DNA from: Pseudophaeobacter flagellatus
GTDB lineage: Bacteria; Pseudomonadota; Alphaproteobacteria; Rhodobacterales; Rhodobacteraceae
DNA length: 64,000 nt
Assembly: GCF_021228235.1 (NCBI RefSeq)
Contig: NZ_JAJQRG010000005.1
Span: forward strand, 62,001 to 126,000
Direction: 5' to 3'
Each line of letters begins with the position of its first letter. Positions within the stretch are counted from its first letter, which is position 1. The notes below the pieces were generated by a model. It saw only the letters and a list, made by a program, of their open reading frames with translations. It searched no databases and had not been told where the DNA came from. Of this stretch, positions 18,180 to 26,688 are shown piece after piece. The position numbers and the translations under genes were made by a program.

Positions 18180-19415
18180 ATGATGAAACCTCTTTCCCTG
18201 GAAGCGGCCCATGATCTGCCGCTATGGCGTCGCCCGACCACATTGCTGTTTGTGATGGCGATCTGCATGCCTATTGCCTTCAATGGCTGGTTTGCTTTGC
18301 TCAACAACTTTGTCATCGAGGTGGCACAGTTTGACGGAGCCGATATTGGCCTGTTGCATACGGTACGCGAAATCCCCGGCTTTTTGGCGGTGGGGGTCAT
18401 CGCCATCATTCTGTTTGTACGCGAGCAGGTGCTGGGTCTGATTTCATTGGTAATGTTGGGCATTGCCACCATGCTGACAGGCTGGTTTCCCTCGCTCGGG
18501 GGGATCTTGATGATCACCTTGCTGAGCTCAATCGGGTTTCATTACTACGAGACGGTAAATCAGTCACTGCAACTGCAATGGCTGCCAAAGGACCGTGCCC
18601 CACAGATGCTTGGCTGGCTTATCGCCACCGGGTCTGCCTCGACGCTGGTGGTCTATGGGCTGATCGTGCTGCTGTGGGAGACATTCGATCTAAGCTATAA
18701 TCTGGTCTTCATGACTGCGGGCGGTGTGACCACAGTGATTGCTCTGCTGTGCCTGCTGGTTTATCCGCAGTTCGATTCACCCACGCCACAGAACAAGAAG
18801 TTGATCCTGCGGCGGCGGTATTGGCTCTACTACCTGCTGCAATTCATGGCGGGGGCGCGACGTCAGATCTTTGTCGTTTTCGCCGGCTTCATGATGGTTG
18901 AACGCTTTGGCTTTGATGTGCATGAGGTCACAGGCCTGTTTCTGATCAATCTGGTGATCAATATTCTGGTGGCACCGCTTTTGGGGCGCTTTGTTGCCTA
19001 TTTTGGCGAACGCCGGACATTGGTCATCGAATATACCGGGCTGACCCTGGTCTTTGCCCTTTATGGCGGGATCTACTGGTTTGGCTGGGGGGTACTGCTG
19101 GCGGCCTGCCTCTATGTGGTGGATCATGTGCTGTTTGCCCTGGCGCTGGCGCTCAAGACCTATTTCCAGAAAATCGCCGATCCGGCGGATATTGCGCCAA
19201 CGGCGGCGGTGGCCTTTACCATCAACCATATTGCTGCGGTGTTTCTGCCGGTTCTGCTGGGGTTGTTGTGGGTGGTGTCGCCGGCGCTGGTCTTTGTGCT
19301 GGCGGCCCTTATGGCGCTGCTGTCGCTGGGCCTGTCCTGCCTGATCCCGCGTCACCCCAGCCCGGGAAATGAGACGATCTTTACCAAGTTCCGCCTGGCT
19401 GCAGCTGCAGAATAA
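18180..19415 (+). CDS. MFS transporter
   Basis: A 411-residue protein with about twelve hydrophobic segments arranged as two six-helix halves separated by a charged loop (PQFDSPTPQNKKLILRRRYW). The N-half loop after helix 2 and the C-half motif GRFVAYFGERRTLVIEY resemble the major facilitator motif A. The substrate cannot be predicted. Two adjacent ATG codons (18180, 18183) could start it. AAAGAGG lies 15 bases upstream. A hairpin (AGCTTTGG/CCAAAGCT, 19452-19478) without a T-run separates it from prmA. Confidence 0.88.
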   Translation: MMKPLSLEAAHDLPLWRRPTTLLFVMAICMPIAFNGWFALLNNFVIEVAQFDGADIGLLHTVREIPGFLAVGVIAIILFVREQVLGLISLVMLGIATMLTGWFPSLGGILMITLLSSIGFHYYETVNQSLQLQWLPKDRAPQMLGWLIATGSASTLVVYGLIVLLWETFDLSYNLVFMTAGGVTTVIALLCLLVYPQFDSPTPQNKKLILRRRYWLYYLLQFMAGARRQIFVVFAGFMMVERFGFDVHEVTGLFLINLVINILVAPLLGRFVAYFGERRTLVIEYTGLTLVFALYGGIYWFGWGVLLAACLYVVDHVLFALALALKTYFQKIADPADIAPTAAVAFTINHIAAVFLPVLLGLLWVVSPALVFVLAALMALLSLGLSCLIPRHPSPGNETIFTKFRLAAAAE

Positions 19416-19516
19416 GGCCAAGCCGGGAACGGGCGTCATAGGCTTTGAAAGAGCTTTGGTCTTGACCCTGCCAAAGCTTGGGCCTAGGCGCTTGGCAGCC
19501 CTGATGGAGATCCGAT

Positions 19517-20389
19517 ATGCCGACCTTTACCGCTTTGACCACCCTACCTGGAAAACCTCAGGCGGAAGCCCTAGGCGCGGCGATGGAACATCTGATCCCC
19601 GAACCCACAGGTGTTGGCGTTTTTGAAATGGAAGATGGCTCTGGCCTGTGGGAAGTCGGCGGCTATTTCACCGAAACCCCCGACCAGGCTGGCCTTGCCC
19701 TGCTGGCGAGCATGCATGGTGCCAAGGAATTTGCCGTGTCAGAGCTGCCGGAAACCGATTGGGTTGCGCATGTGCGCCGCGAACTTGCCCCTGTCGAAGC
19801 CGGGCGGTTTTATGTCTATGGCAGCCATGATGCCGAAACCGTGCCCGAGGGGCGCATCCCACTGTTGATCGAGGCGGCAATGGCCTTCGGTACTGGCCAC
19901 CATGGCACCACGCTGGGCTGTCTCAAGGCGTTGGATTACCTGATTGAAGAGGGCTTTACCGGTGCCAAGGTGGCGGATATTGGTTGCGGCACCGCCGTTC
20001 TGGCTATGGCCGCCGCACGGGTCTGGCAGGGAGAGTTCATCGCCAGTGATATCGACGAGGTCGCCGTAGAGGTGGCCGAGGCCAATCTCAAGGCGAATGG
20101 CATGGCCGGAGCTGTCACCTGCCTGGAAGCTGCCGGCTTTGACCATCCGGGCCTGAAGGCGGCGGCCCCCTATGATCTGATCTTTGCCAATATCCTGAAA
20201 GGTCCGCTGGTGGCCCTGTCGCCGGATCTCTGTGGCAATCTGCGGCCAGGCGGATACGCCATTCTTTCGGGGATTCTGAACGAACAGGCCGAAAGTGTGA
20301 TTGCCGCTTATGCCGAAAATGGAACCAATCTTGTGCATCGCGACGTGATTGGTGAATGGACCACCCTGCTATTGCAGAGAAGCGTCTAA
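19517..20389 (+). CDS. prmA: Ribosomal protein L11 methyltransferase
   Basis: PrmA trimethylates lysines and the N-terminus of ribosomal protein L11 using S-adenosylmethionine. The 290-residue protein has an N-terminal substrate-binding domain (to about 110) and a Rossmann methyltransferase domain with AFGTGHHGTT, the SAM loop DIGCGTAVLAMAAAR, the acidic strand ASDIDEVAVEVA, and the catalytic-pocket block FANILKGPL. GGAGAT lies upstream of the ATG. It stands alone, with a 100-base gap to the MFS gene. Confidence 0.96.
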   Translation: MPTFTALTTLPGKPQAEALGAAMEHLIPEPTGVGVFEMEDGSGLWEVGGYFTETPDQAGLALLASMHGAKEFAVSELPETDWVAHVRRELAPVEAGRFYVYGSHDAETVPEGRIPLLIEAAMAFGTGHHGTTLGCLKALDYLIEEGFTGAKVADIGCGTAVLAMAAARVWQGEFIASDIDEVAVEVAEANLKANGMAGAVTCLEAAGFDHPGLKAAAPYDLIFANILKGPLVALSPDLCGNLRPGGYAILSGILNEQAESVIAAYAENGTNLVHRDVIGEWTTLLLQRSV

Positions 20390-20493
20390 TTTTACGAAGG
20401 ATTGAGTTAGATTTTAGGCAACTGCCTTGGAATCGCCTCAATTCAGTTCTATAAACTTTCATCCGCTGGTGGGGGCCAGTTCGGGGCAAGTTT

Positions 20494-20838
20494 ATGACTG
20501 TTCAACATAAAGAGTTTCACGGCCGTGTGGCCCGTTTGCAGACCAAACATGCTGCTTTTTCACGGGGCTATACAGCGCGCGTTCAATCGGACGGGCTTAT
20601 CATTGTGGAGCCACGCAGGCTCCGTTCGCGGGTCTCTGGCCGTGTTTTCCTGTTGATATTGACCGGTTTTCTGATCTTCAAGGCCTTCCTGATGGCGGCT
20701 GTCGGATTTGCCAGCTATGATGAACGGGTGAATAAATTGGCCTCTGGTGCCATGATCGAAAAGCTGGGCGCGGTGTTGATGCAGGCGGATCCGGTTTCGA
20801 CTTGGGGGGCGCATAAAATAGGCCCCATCCTGCGCTAA
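20494..20838 (+). CDS. Hypothetical protein with one membrane segment
   Basis: A 114-residue protein, not recognised by name. A basic N-terminal part (RVARLQTKHAAFSRGYTARV, then IIVEPRRLRSRVSG) precedes one hydrophobic helix (VFLLILTGFLIFKAFLMAAV) near residues 50-70. A short C-terminal tail contains SYDERVNKLASGAMIEKLG. This suggests an inner-membrane protein with a cytoplasmic basic head. It is about 100 bases downstream of prmA and may share its transcript. The regular codon use and sensible segmentation support it as a gene. Confidence 0.7.
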   Translation: MTVQHKEFHGRVARLQTKHAAFSRGYTARVQSDGLIIVEPRRLRSRVSGRVFLLILTGFLIFKAFLMAAVGFASYDERVNKLASGAMIEKLGAVLMQADPVSTWGAHKIGPILR

Positions 20839-21163
20839 CATCTGCCAGTTCTCATCCCGCTTTGCAATAACGCCGGGGGAGAGCTGCGAAACCATCAATT
20901 TACCAGTTTGCCAGGATTGCAGTCTGCGGCGGCCAGTTTGCGGGTGCCAGTCTGACAGCGCGGAGGGACTGCAGCACGTGAATGATAATAGGGACGGTAT
21001 TCAGACAGGGCTGCGTTTGCGCTGATCCGGTTTGACGCCCGCTTCGCATATAGAAACCGCCGCGGCCTGTTTGGCGCGCGGCGGTTTTGGTTTGCCCGGT
21101 ATGCGGCGGGTCACCCGTAAATGGGACCGCTCTTGTCTGGGTTTGATCTGTAAGGTGGCGGCC
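20839..21163. terminator. Gap with a strong hairpin, probable terminator
   Basis: This 325-base gap lies between two convergent genes. It contains AAACCGCCGCG (21054-21064) pairing perfectly with CGCGGCGGTTT (21077-21087) around a 12-base loop, followed by TGGTTTG on the plus strand. It probably ends transcription from the left and perhaps also from the DUF1127 gene on the right. Nothing else is seen in the gap. Confidence 0.6.
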
Positions 21164-21382
21164 TTAAAAGACTGGCTTGCCTGCCGCGATATCTTCGATG
21201 TCGCCGCGGCACAGACCGATGTCTGCCAATTCGCGGTCGGTCAATGATCCAAGCGTCTTTTTGGCCGTGCGGGCGTCACTCCAGGACATTACGGCGGCGG
21301 CTGCCGCGACAAAATATGTGCCGATACGGCCAAACAGGCCGGTGGAGCCATAGGTGGTGCGGGTGGTGTCAAATGCAGCCAT
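21164..21382 (-). CDS. DUF1127 domain small protein (YjiS-like)
   Basis: A 72-residue protein ending in the DUF1127 signature: LGSLTDRELADIGLCRGDIEDI. The N-terminal half is Ala-rich and partly hydrophobic (GTYFVAAAAAVMSW). In alphaproteobacteria small DUF1127 proteins are tied to RNA and phosphate-linked regulation, and some contain an RNA-binding helix pair. The role here is unknown. AAGGATGAGG precedes the ATG. Divergent from ruvC across a 349-base gap. Confidence 0.92.
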   Translation of the reverse strand: MAAFDTTRTTYGSTGLFGRIGTYFVAAAAAVMSWSDARTAKKTLGSLTDRELADIGLCRGDIEDIAAGKPVF

Positions 21383-21731
21383 ATCCTCATCCTTTTTTAT
21401 TTGAGTGAACGTGTTTCTGCGCTGGCGATGCCCAGCATTGTCTTCGTACGGATTCCGGCTCTAGAGGCGATTTTTCCGCCAGGCAAGAGCGAAATTTGCA
21501 TGTGTTCCATGTGCAAAATGCATATCTTGAACATGACAAAATGAGGCAGTTTTTCCCTTGTTAACAGGGCGTCAAAAAATGTCGCGACACCCGCTGCAAA
21601 GAGTCGGTTTTGGAATAGGATTCCGGCCTTTTCCCAATGCGGGCGCCCTGGGAAAGCAATTGGACATGTTCGCGTTTTGTGCTATTTGATGGAAAAATAA
21701 TTCAAACACTCAGGCAAAGGCCGGGCAGCAC
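21383..21731. promoter_or_regulatory. Divergent DUF1127/ruvC promoter region
   Basis: This 349-base gap must hold promoters for the DUF1127 gene and ruvCAB. It is AT-richer than its neighbours. The segment 21490-21540 repeats short palindromic bits (TGCATGTG, CATGTGCA, TGCATATC). At 21668-21682, some 50 bases before ruvC, lies GTTC-N7-GTGC. This differs by one base from the alphaproteobacterial LexA operator GTTC-N7-GTTC. SOS control of ruvCAB is therefore plausible but not shown. Confidence 0.4.
21668..21682 (+). promoter_or_regulatory. Near-match to alphaproteobacterial SOS box
   Basis: GTTCGCGTTTTGTGC matches GTTC-N7-GTTC in seven of the eight fixed positions. Its place just upstream of a recombination-repair operon makes a LexA site reasonable. 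One mismatch in a short degenerate motif leaves real doubt. Confidence 0.35.
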
Positions 21732-22229
21732 ATGCGCATTTTGGGAATTGATCCGGGGCTTCGTAACCTTGGCTGGGGTGTGATCGAATCACAGGGCAGC
21801 CGGTTGAGCCATATCGCCAACGGTGTTTGCACTTCGGATGGTGATGATCTGGGCGAACGCCTTTTGTCGCTGCATAATCAGGTCACCGAGGTCATAGCGA
21901 CCTATCAGCCAGACCAGGCGGCGATCGAACAGACCTTTGTCAACAAGGACGGGGTGGCGACGCTGAAACTGGGCCAGGCACGCGGCGTTGCGCTGTTGAC
22001 TCTGGCCAAGGCCGGGCTGCCAACGGGTGAATATGCGCCCAACCGGGTCAAAAAGACGGTTGTCGGGGTGGGGCACGCCAGCAAGGAGCAAGTGATCCAT
22101 ATGGTCAAGCTGCAGCTGCCGGGCAGCGACCCAAAAGGGGCCGATGCCGCAGATGCGCTGGCGATTGCCATCTGTCACGCCTATTACGGGGGCACCCAGC
22201 AAAGGCAGCTCAAGGAGGCACGGGCATGA
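21732..22229 (+). CDS. ruvC: Holliday junction endonuclease RuvC
   Basis: RuvC cuts Holliday junctions symmetrically as a dimer. The 165-residue protein begins [17 protein letters not shown]. The four metal-binding acidic residues are visible at D7, E66 (AIEQTFV), D138 and D141 ([14 protein letters not shown]). It is the first gene of ruvCAB, and its stop overlaps the ruvA start by four bases. A possible SOS box lies upstream. Confidence 0.98.
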   Translation: MRILGIDPGLRNLGWGVIESQGSRLSHIANGVCTSDGDDLGERLLSLHNQVTEVIATYQPDQAAIEQTFVNKDGVATLKLGQARGVALLTLAKAGLPTGEYAPNRVKKTVVGVGHASKEQVIHMVKLQLPGSDPKGADAADALAIAICHAYYGGTQQRQLKEARA

Positions 22230-22918
22230 TTGGCAAGCTGACAGGACGATTGGAGTATCGCGCCACGGATCATGTGCTGATTGATGTGCGCGGGGTAGGC
22301 TATCTGGTCTATTGCTCGGAACGTACGCTGATGCAGCTGCCCGGTGTTGGCGAACCTGTTGCGCTCTATACTGACCTGGTGGTGCGCGAAGACCTGATGC
22401 AACTGTTTGGCTTCACCTCCCTGGTGGAGAAAGAATGGCACCGCCTGCTGACCTCGGTGCAGGGGGTTGGGGCCAAGGTGTCGCTGGCGATCCTGGGCAC
22501 CCTGGGGCCGGATGGGGTTGGTCGGGCGATTGCTCTGGGCGACTGGGGCAGCGTCAAGGCGGCCAAGGGGGTTGGTCCCAAGACCGCGCAGCGCATCGTG
22601 CTGGATTTGAAAGACAAGGCCCCCGGCGTCATGGCCCTGGGCGGCACCTTGCCCGAGGCGATGGAAGGCATGGATCTTGACGCGGTGGTTGAACCGGCAG
22701 ATCCGACCCCGGCCAAGAAGACCGGGCGTAAATCAGTCGCCAAGCAGCCCAGCGGCGCGGCAGCTGCTTCGGCTGGGGCGCTCTCGGCGCTTGGCAATCT
22801 GGGCTACAGCCCTGCCGATGCGGCCTCTGCCGTGGCCTCTGCCGCAGGCGAGAGCCCGGAGGCGGATGAGGCCGCGCTGATCCGCGCCGCCCTGCGGCTC
22901 TTGGCGCCAAAGGGATGA
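22226..22918 (+). CDS. ruvA: Holliday junction branch migration protein RuvA
   Basis: RuvA binds the four-way junction as a tetramer and recruits RuvB. The 230 residues start [20 protein letters not shown] (OB fold). Two helix-hairpin-helix segments follow ([17 protein letters not shown] and [18 protein letters not shown]) near residues 75-130, then a flexible Ala/Pro/Lys linker and the C-terminal domain III ([17 protein letters not shown]) that contacts RuvB. The linker is longer than in E. coli (203 aa), as is common in this family. Overlaps ruvC by four bases. Confidence 0.97.
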   Translation: MIGKLTGRLEYRATDHVLIDVRGVGYLVYCSERTLMQLPGVGEPVALYTDLVVREDLMQLFGFTSLVEKEWHRLLTSVQGVGAKVSLAILGTLGPDGVGRAIALGDWGSVKAAKGVGPKTAQRIVLDLKDKAPGVMALGGTLPEAMEGMDLDAVVEPADPTPAKKTGRKSVAKQPSGAAAASAGALSALGNLGYSPADAASAVASAAGESPEADEAALIRAALRLLAPKG

Positions 22919-22988
22919 GTGCGGCGATGCCTGATCCAACCGCGCCCGCCGACCGTCAAGAATTGCAAAGCCGCGAGAGGCAGCTGCC

Positions 22989-24020
22989 ATGATCGATGCA
23001 GACCCGACCCTGCGCCCCGAGCCGATACCTGAAGATAGCTTGGGGGAGGGGGATCGCGCCCTGCGCCCGCAGGGGTTGAGCGAATTCATCGGCCAGGCCG
23101 AGGCCCGCGCCAACCTGCGGATCTTTATCGAAAGTGCGCGTCGGCGCGGCGAGGCAATGGATCATACGCTGTTTCATGGGCCGCCCGGTCTGGGTAAGAC
23201 CACGCTGGCGCAGATCGTGGCACGCGAGTTGGGGGTGAACTTCCGCATGACCTCGGGGCCCGTCTTGGCCAAGGCAGGGGATCTGGCGGCGATCCTGACC
23301 AATCTGGAAGCGCGCGACGTCTTGTTCATTGACGAAATCCACCGACTGAATCCAGTGGTCGAGGAAATCCTCTATCCGGCGCTAGAGGATTTTGAACTGG
23401 ATCTGGTGATTGGTGAAGGGCCCGCCGCGCGCACCGTGCGCATTGAACTGCAGCCTTTTACCCTGGTGGGGGCAACGACGCGCATGGGGCTACTGACTAC
23501 ACCGCTGCGCGACCGGTTTGGCATTCCAACCCGGCTGCAGTTCTACACGGTGGAGGAGTTGTTTGAGATCGTACGGCGTAATGCCCGCAAGCTCGGCACT
23601 CCAGCTGATGACGATGGCGCCCGTGAGATCGCGCGGCGCGCCCGCGGCACACCAAGGATCGCCGGGCGGCTCTTGCGCCGCGTGGTGGACTTTGCGGTTG
23701 TGGAGGGCGACGGTCATATCACCCGAGATCTCGCCGATGGGGCGTTGACCCGGCTTGGTGTGGATAAGCTGGGGCTTGATGGCGCGGATCGGCGCTATCT
23801 GCGGCTTATTGCGGAAAACTACAGCGGCGGGCCGGTGGGGATTGAAACCCTGTCAGCCGCCTTGAGCGAAAGCCGGGATTCGCTGGAAGATGTAATCGAG
23901 CCCTATCTGCTGCAACAGGGGTTGATCCAGCGCACGCCACGCGGGCGGATGCTGGCGCAAAAGGCCTGGACGCATCTTGGCATTGCCCCGCCGCAGCGGG
24001 CAACGGATTTGTTCGGCTAA
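22989..24020 (+). CDS. ruvB: Holliday junction branch migration helicase RuvB
   Basis: Hexameric AAA+ motor that drives branch migration with RuvA. The 343-residue protein has [12 protein letters not shown] at the start, Walker [13 protein letters not shown], Walker [10 protein letters not shown], sensor 1 [18 protein letters not shown] with the arginine finger region, and the C-terminal winged helix ([17 protein letters not shown]). It lies 70 bases after ruvA in the same operon. Confidence 0.98.
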   Translation: MIDADPTLRPEPIPEDSLGEGDRALRPQGLSEFIGQAEARANLRIFIESARRRGEAMDHTLFHGPPGLGKTTLAQIVARELGVNFRMTSGPVLAKAGDLAAILTNLEARDVLFIDEIHRLNPVVEEILYPALEDFELDLVIGEGPAARTVRIELQPFTLVGATTRMGLLTTPLRDRFGIPTRLQFYTVEELFEIVRRNARKLGTPADDDGAREIARRARGTPRIAGRLLRRVVDFAVVEGDGHITRDLADGALTRLGVDKLGLDGADRRYLRLIAENYSGGPVGIETLSAALSESRDSLEDVIEPYLLQQGLIQRTPRGRMLAQKAWTHLGIAPPQRATDLFG

Positions 24021-24166
24021 GCGACTCTCACCAGCAGCCATATCGCTGCTGGCTGGCCGGATCCGTTACCTAACTCGGTCGGAGGGGAGGGGCACCGCCT
24101 TGTCGTTTGGCGCTGCAGCAGGCATAAGCCCGCATTACGATGTTTCAGCCTTGATGGAGCCCTTGC

Positions 24167-24832
24167 ATGTCCCTGGATCTGACGCCGGAAGAAATCCAAG
24201 CCCTGTTCACCCGCAGCGATGGCTCTTACGGGTTTGCCCGCTGGGGGCGGCCGATTGCGCCAATTGTCTTTGGCGTGCAGGATGAAACCCTGAAGGTGGT
24301 GAAGGGGGCGATTGAAGCCGTTGCGACCCTGGCAGGACAGCCCATGGCAGAGACCGATCCTGAGCTGGGATCCAATCTTATGTTCTTTTTCTTCCGCAAT
24401 TGGGATGAGCTGTTGGATGTGCCGGATCTGGATCGCCTGATCCCGGATCTTGCGCCGCTGGTGGCGCGGCTGCTGGCGGCGGATGCCAGCCAGTACCGTG
24501 CCTTTCGATTTGATGACACAGGGGCAATCCAGGCCAGCTTTGTCTTTTTGCGGATGCAGGGTGCCATGGCGGAACTGCCTGCCGAAACCCTGGCGCTGAG
24601 CCAAGCGGCACAAATCATCCTGCTGTGGGCGGATCAGGCCTTTGCCCAGACCTCGCCGCTGGCGATCCTGCCAGAAACCGGCGCCACCATTCTGCGCCCT
24701 GAAATTGCCGCCATCATTGCGGCGGGCTATGATCGCATGATGCCCCCCAGCGCCAATGATGCCTCGCATGCGCTGCGGCTGTTTGCGCGGCTGCAGGGGC
24801 AGGCGGGGCCACAGGTCGGGCCCGAGCAGTGA
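24167..24832 (+). CDS. Hypothetical protein between ruvB and ybgC
   Basis: A 221-residue soluble protein that I cannot name. It begins MSLDLTPEEIQALFTRSDG, with GGAG nine bases before the ATG. There is no signal peptide and no transmembrane helix. The body alternates hydrophobic and charged helices (VFGVQDETLKVVKGAIEAV, LMFFFFRNWDELLDVPDL, AETLALSQAAQIILLWADQAF). No catalytic motif stands out. It sits 146 bases after ruvB and 78 before ybgC on the same strand, so it may be read with either group. Confidence 0.8.
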   Translation: MSLDLTPEEIQALFTRSDGSYGFARWGRPIAPIVFGVQDETLKVVKGAIEAVATLAGQPMAETDPELGSNLMFFFFRNWDELLDVPDLDRLIPDLAPLVARLLAADASQYRAFRFDDTGAIQASFVFLRMQGAMAELPAETLALSQAAQIILLWADQAFAQTSPLAILPETGATILRPEIAAIIAAGYDRMMPPSANDASHALRLFARLQGQAGPQVGPEQ

Positions 24833-24910
24833 TCCGCGCCTGATCAGGGCCGGGCTTGCGGGGCCGGGCGGCAGATTCTAGGGTGGCGCGACGAAACAGG
24901 ATGCTTTCTG

Positions 24911-25297
24911 ATGCCGCATATCTTCCCGGTTCGGGTATATTACGAAGACACTGACATGGGTGGCATTGTCTATCACGCCAACTATCTGCGCTTTATTGAA
25001 CGCGCCCGCAGCGATTGGGTGCGTGGTCTGGGCAACGACCAGAACGCAATGCGTGACGCCGGGGTGATCTGGGTCGTGCAACGGATCGAGGCGGATTATC
25101 TGGCCCCGGCCAAATACGATGACCTGCTTTCCATCGAGACCGAGGTGCGCAACCTTTCGCGCGCGCGACTGACCATGGCGCAACTCGTCAAACGGGGGGA
25201 GACCGCGCTGTTTCGCGCCACTGTCACCGCCGTTTGTGTTGCCTCTGACACAGGACGGCCCACCCGGCTTCCGGCAGAGATTCGCGCATTGCTGTAA
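24911..25297 (+). CDS. ybgC: Tol-Pal-associated acyl-CoA thioesterase YbgC
   Basis: Hot-dog thioesterase of 128 residues that opens the tol-pal cluster in proteobacteria. The 4HBT signature FPVRVYYEDTDMGGIVYHANYL gives the catalytic aspartate in DTDMGG, and FIERARSDWVRGLG follows. E. coli YbgC acts on short or long acyl-CoA and is tied to phospholipid metabolism. The precise role beside Tol-Pal is unsettled. AGGATG precedes the start. TolQ follows after 176 bases. Confidence 0.95.
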   Translation: MPHIFPVRVYYEDTDMGGIVYHANYLRFIERARSDWVRGLGNDQNAMRDAGVIWVVQRIEADYLAPAKYDDLLSIETEVRNLSRARLTMAQLVKRGETALFRATVTAVCVASDTGRPTRLPAEIRALL

Positions 25298-25473
25298 CAT
25301 TCCGGCGCTTGGCGCGTTGTTTGCTTGGCTTTTGGCATGAAACTGAGCTAGCCTCGCCGCAATGAAAGCCGCAACAGACGGCTCGGGGCTGAAGGCGCTG
25401 TGCTTTCCCTTATGGGGGCAGTAGGGCGATAACGAGTAAGACCGGAGCGATCCGGCAGAGATAGAGCAGGCAA

Positions 25474-26169
25474 ATGGAAGCAGAAACTCTGGCGTTGGCG
25501 CAAGAGATTGATTTCTCTATGTGGGGTCTTTTCGCGCGGGCCACCCTTACCGTGAAACTGGTGATGTTGTTGCTGACCGGGGCTTCGATCTGGTCCTGGG
25601 GTATCATTATTCAAAAGCAGATCAACTATCGTCGTGCCCGTCGGCAGGCTGCCCTGTTTGATCAAGCGTTCTGGTCCGGAGAGCCGCTGGACGGGTTGTT
25701 CGAACAATTGGGTCCGGATCCCTCTGGTCATTCAGAACGTATTTTTGCGGCAGGCATGACCGAATGGCGGCGCAGTCATCGCAGTGATGGCGGCCTTATT
25801 CCCGGAGCGCAGGCGCGGATTGACCGCTCTATGGATGTGGCAATTGCCAAAGAGACCGAAGATTTGCAAAGCGGGCTGTCGGTGCTGGCAACCGTGGGAT
25901 CAACCGCGCCCTTTGTCGGGCTGTTTGGGACCGTCTGGGGTATCATGACCGCCTTTATCGAGATTGCGCAGCAGCAAAGCACCAATCTGGCGGTGGTTGC
26001 CCCCGGCATTGCCGAGGCGCTTTTGGCTACCGGGCTGGGGCTGCTGGCGGCGATTCCGGCAGTGGTGTTTTATAACAAGCTGAGCGCCGATAGCGATCGC
26101 ATCCTTGGCGGCTATGAAGCCTTTGCCGATGAATTTGCCACTATCCTCAGCCGACAGTTGGATTCCTGA
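25474..26169 (+). CDS. tolQ: Tol-Pal system proton channel subunit TolQ
   Basis: Inner-membrane protein of 231 residues, homologous to ExbB and MotA. It has three membrane segments: residues 20-45 (TLTVKLVMLLLTGASIWSWG), then the pair around LATVGSTAPFVGLFGTVWGI and GLGLLAAIPAVVFYNKL, with a large cytoplasmic loop between the first and second. With TolR it uses the proton gradient to drive TolA during outer-membrane constriction at division. The next gene tolR starts four bases after the stop. Confidence 0.97.
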   Translation: MEAETLALAQEIDFSMWGLFARATLTVKLVMLLLTGASIWSWGIIIQKQINYRRARRQAALFDQAFWSGEPLDGLFEQLGPDPSGHSERIFAAGMTEWRRSHRSDGGLIPGAQARIDRSMDVAIAKETEDLQSGLSVLATVGSTAPFVGLFGTVWGIMTAFIEIAQQQSTNLAVVAPGIAEALLATGLGLLAAIPAVVFYNKLSADSDRILGGYEAFADEFATILSRQLDS

Positions 26170-26172
26170 TCT

Positions 26173-26673
26173 ATGGGCGCTGCTGTACAACAGTCTTCCG
26201 CTGGTGGGCGCCGTCGTGGGCGACGTCGCAACCGGGCCAAGCCGATGGGTGAAATCAATGTGACGCCCTTTGTGGACGTCATGCTGGTCTTGCTGATCAT
26301 CTTTATGGTGGCGGCACCGCTGACCACGGTTGGCGTACCGGTTGATCTGCCCAAAACCGCCGCTGGTGCTCTGCCAAGTGAACAGGAAGAGCCCTTGACC
26401 ATCACCATGATCGCCGGTGGCGAAATCCAGATCCAGACGACGCCAGTGGCACGCGAAGAGCTGGTGGGCAAACTGCGCGCCATCGCGGCAGAGCGGAGCT
26501 CTGATCGGGTCTATCTGCGTGCAGATGGGGGGATTTCCTACCGCGAGGTGATGCAGGTCATGGGGGCGCTGAACGCCGGGGGCTTTGCCAATGTCGGACT
26601 GGTCACGGATACGGCGGGCCCTGCGTTGGACGGTGGCACCACGGATGGTGTCTCAGCCGGCGCGACGGAATAG
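26173..26673 (+). CDS. tolR: Tol-Pal system protein TolR
   Basis: Single-pass membrane protein of 166 residues. A basic cytoplasmic head (GGRRRGRRRNRAKP) is followed by MGEINVTPFVDVMLVLLIIF, with the essential membrane aspartate at D35. A periplasmic domain follows with VYLRADGGISYREVMQVMGAL, typical of TolR/ExbD. The C-terminal tail after about residue 140 is Gly/Thr-rich and longer than in E. coli. Part of the tight tolQRA run. Confidence 0.96.
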   Translation: MGAAVQQSSAGGRRRGRRRNRAKPMGEINVTPFVDVMLVLLIIFMVAAPLTTVGVPVDLPKTAAGALPSEQEEPLTITMIAGGEIQIQTTPVAREELVGKLRAIAAERSSDRVYLRADGGISYREVMQVMGALNAGGFANVGLVTDTAGPALDGGTTDGVSAGATE

Positions 26674-26688
26674 GCGGGGGCACGCAGC

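Noticed and set aside
21560-21572. 13-base string GTTAACAGGGCGT shared by the ruvC upstream region and the dprA upstream region (62492-62504)
   Set aside because: Exact 13-mers are expected to recur many times by chance in 64 kb, so a shared regulator is not supported.
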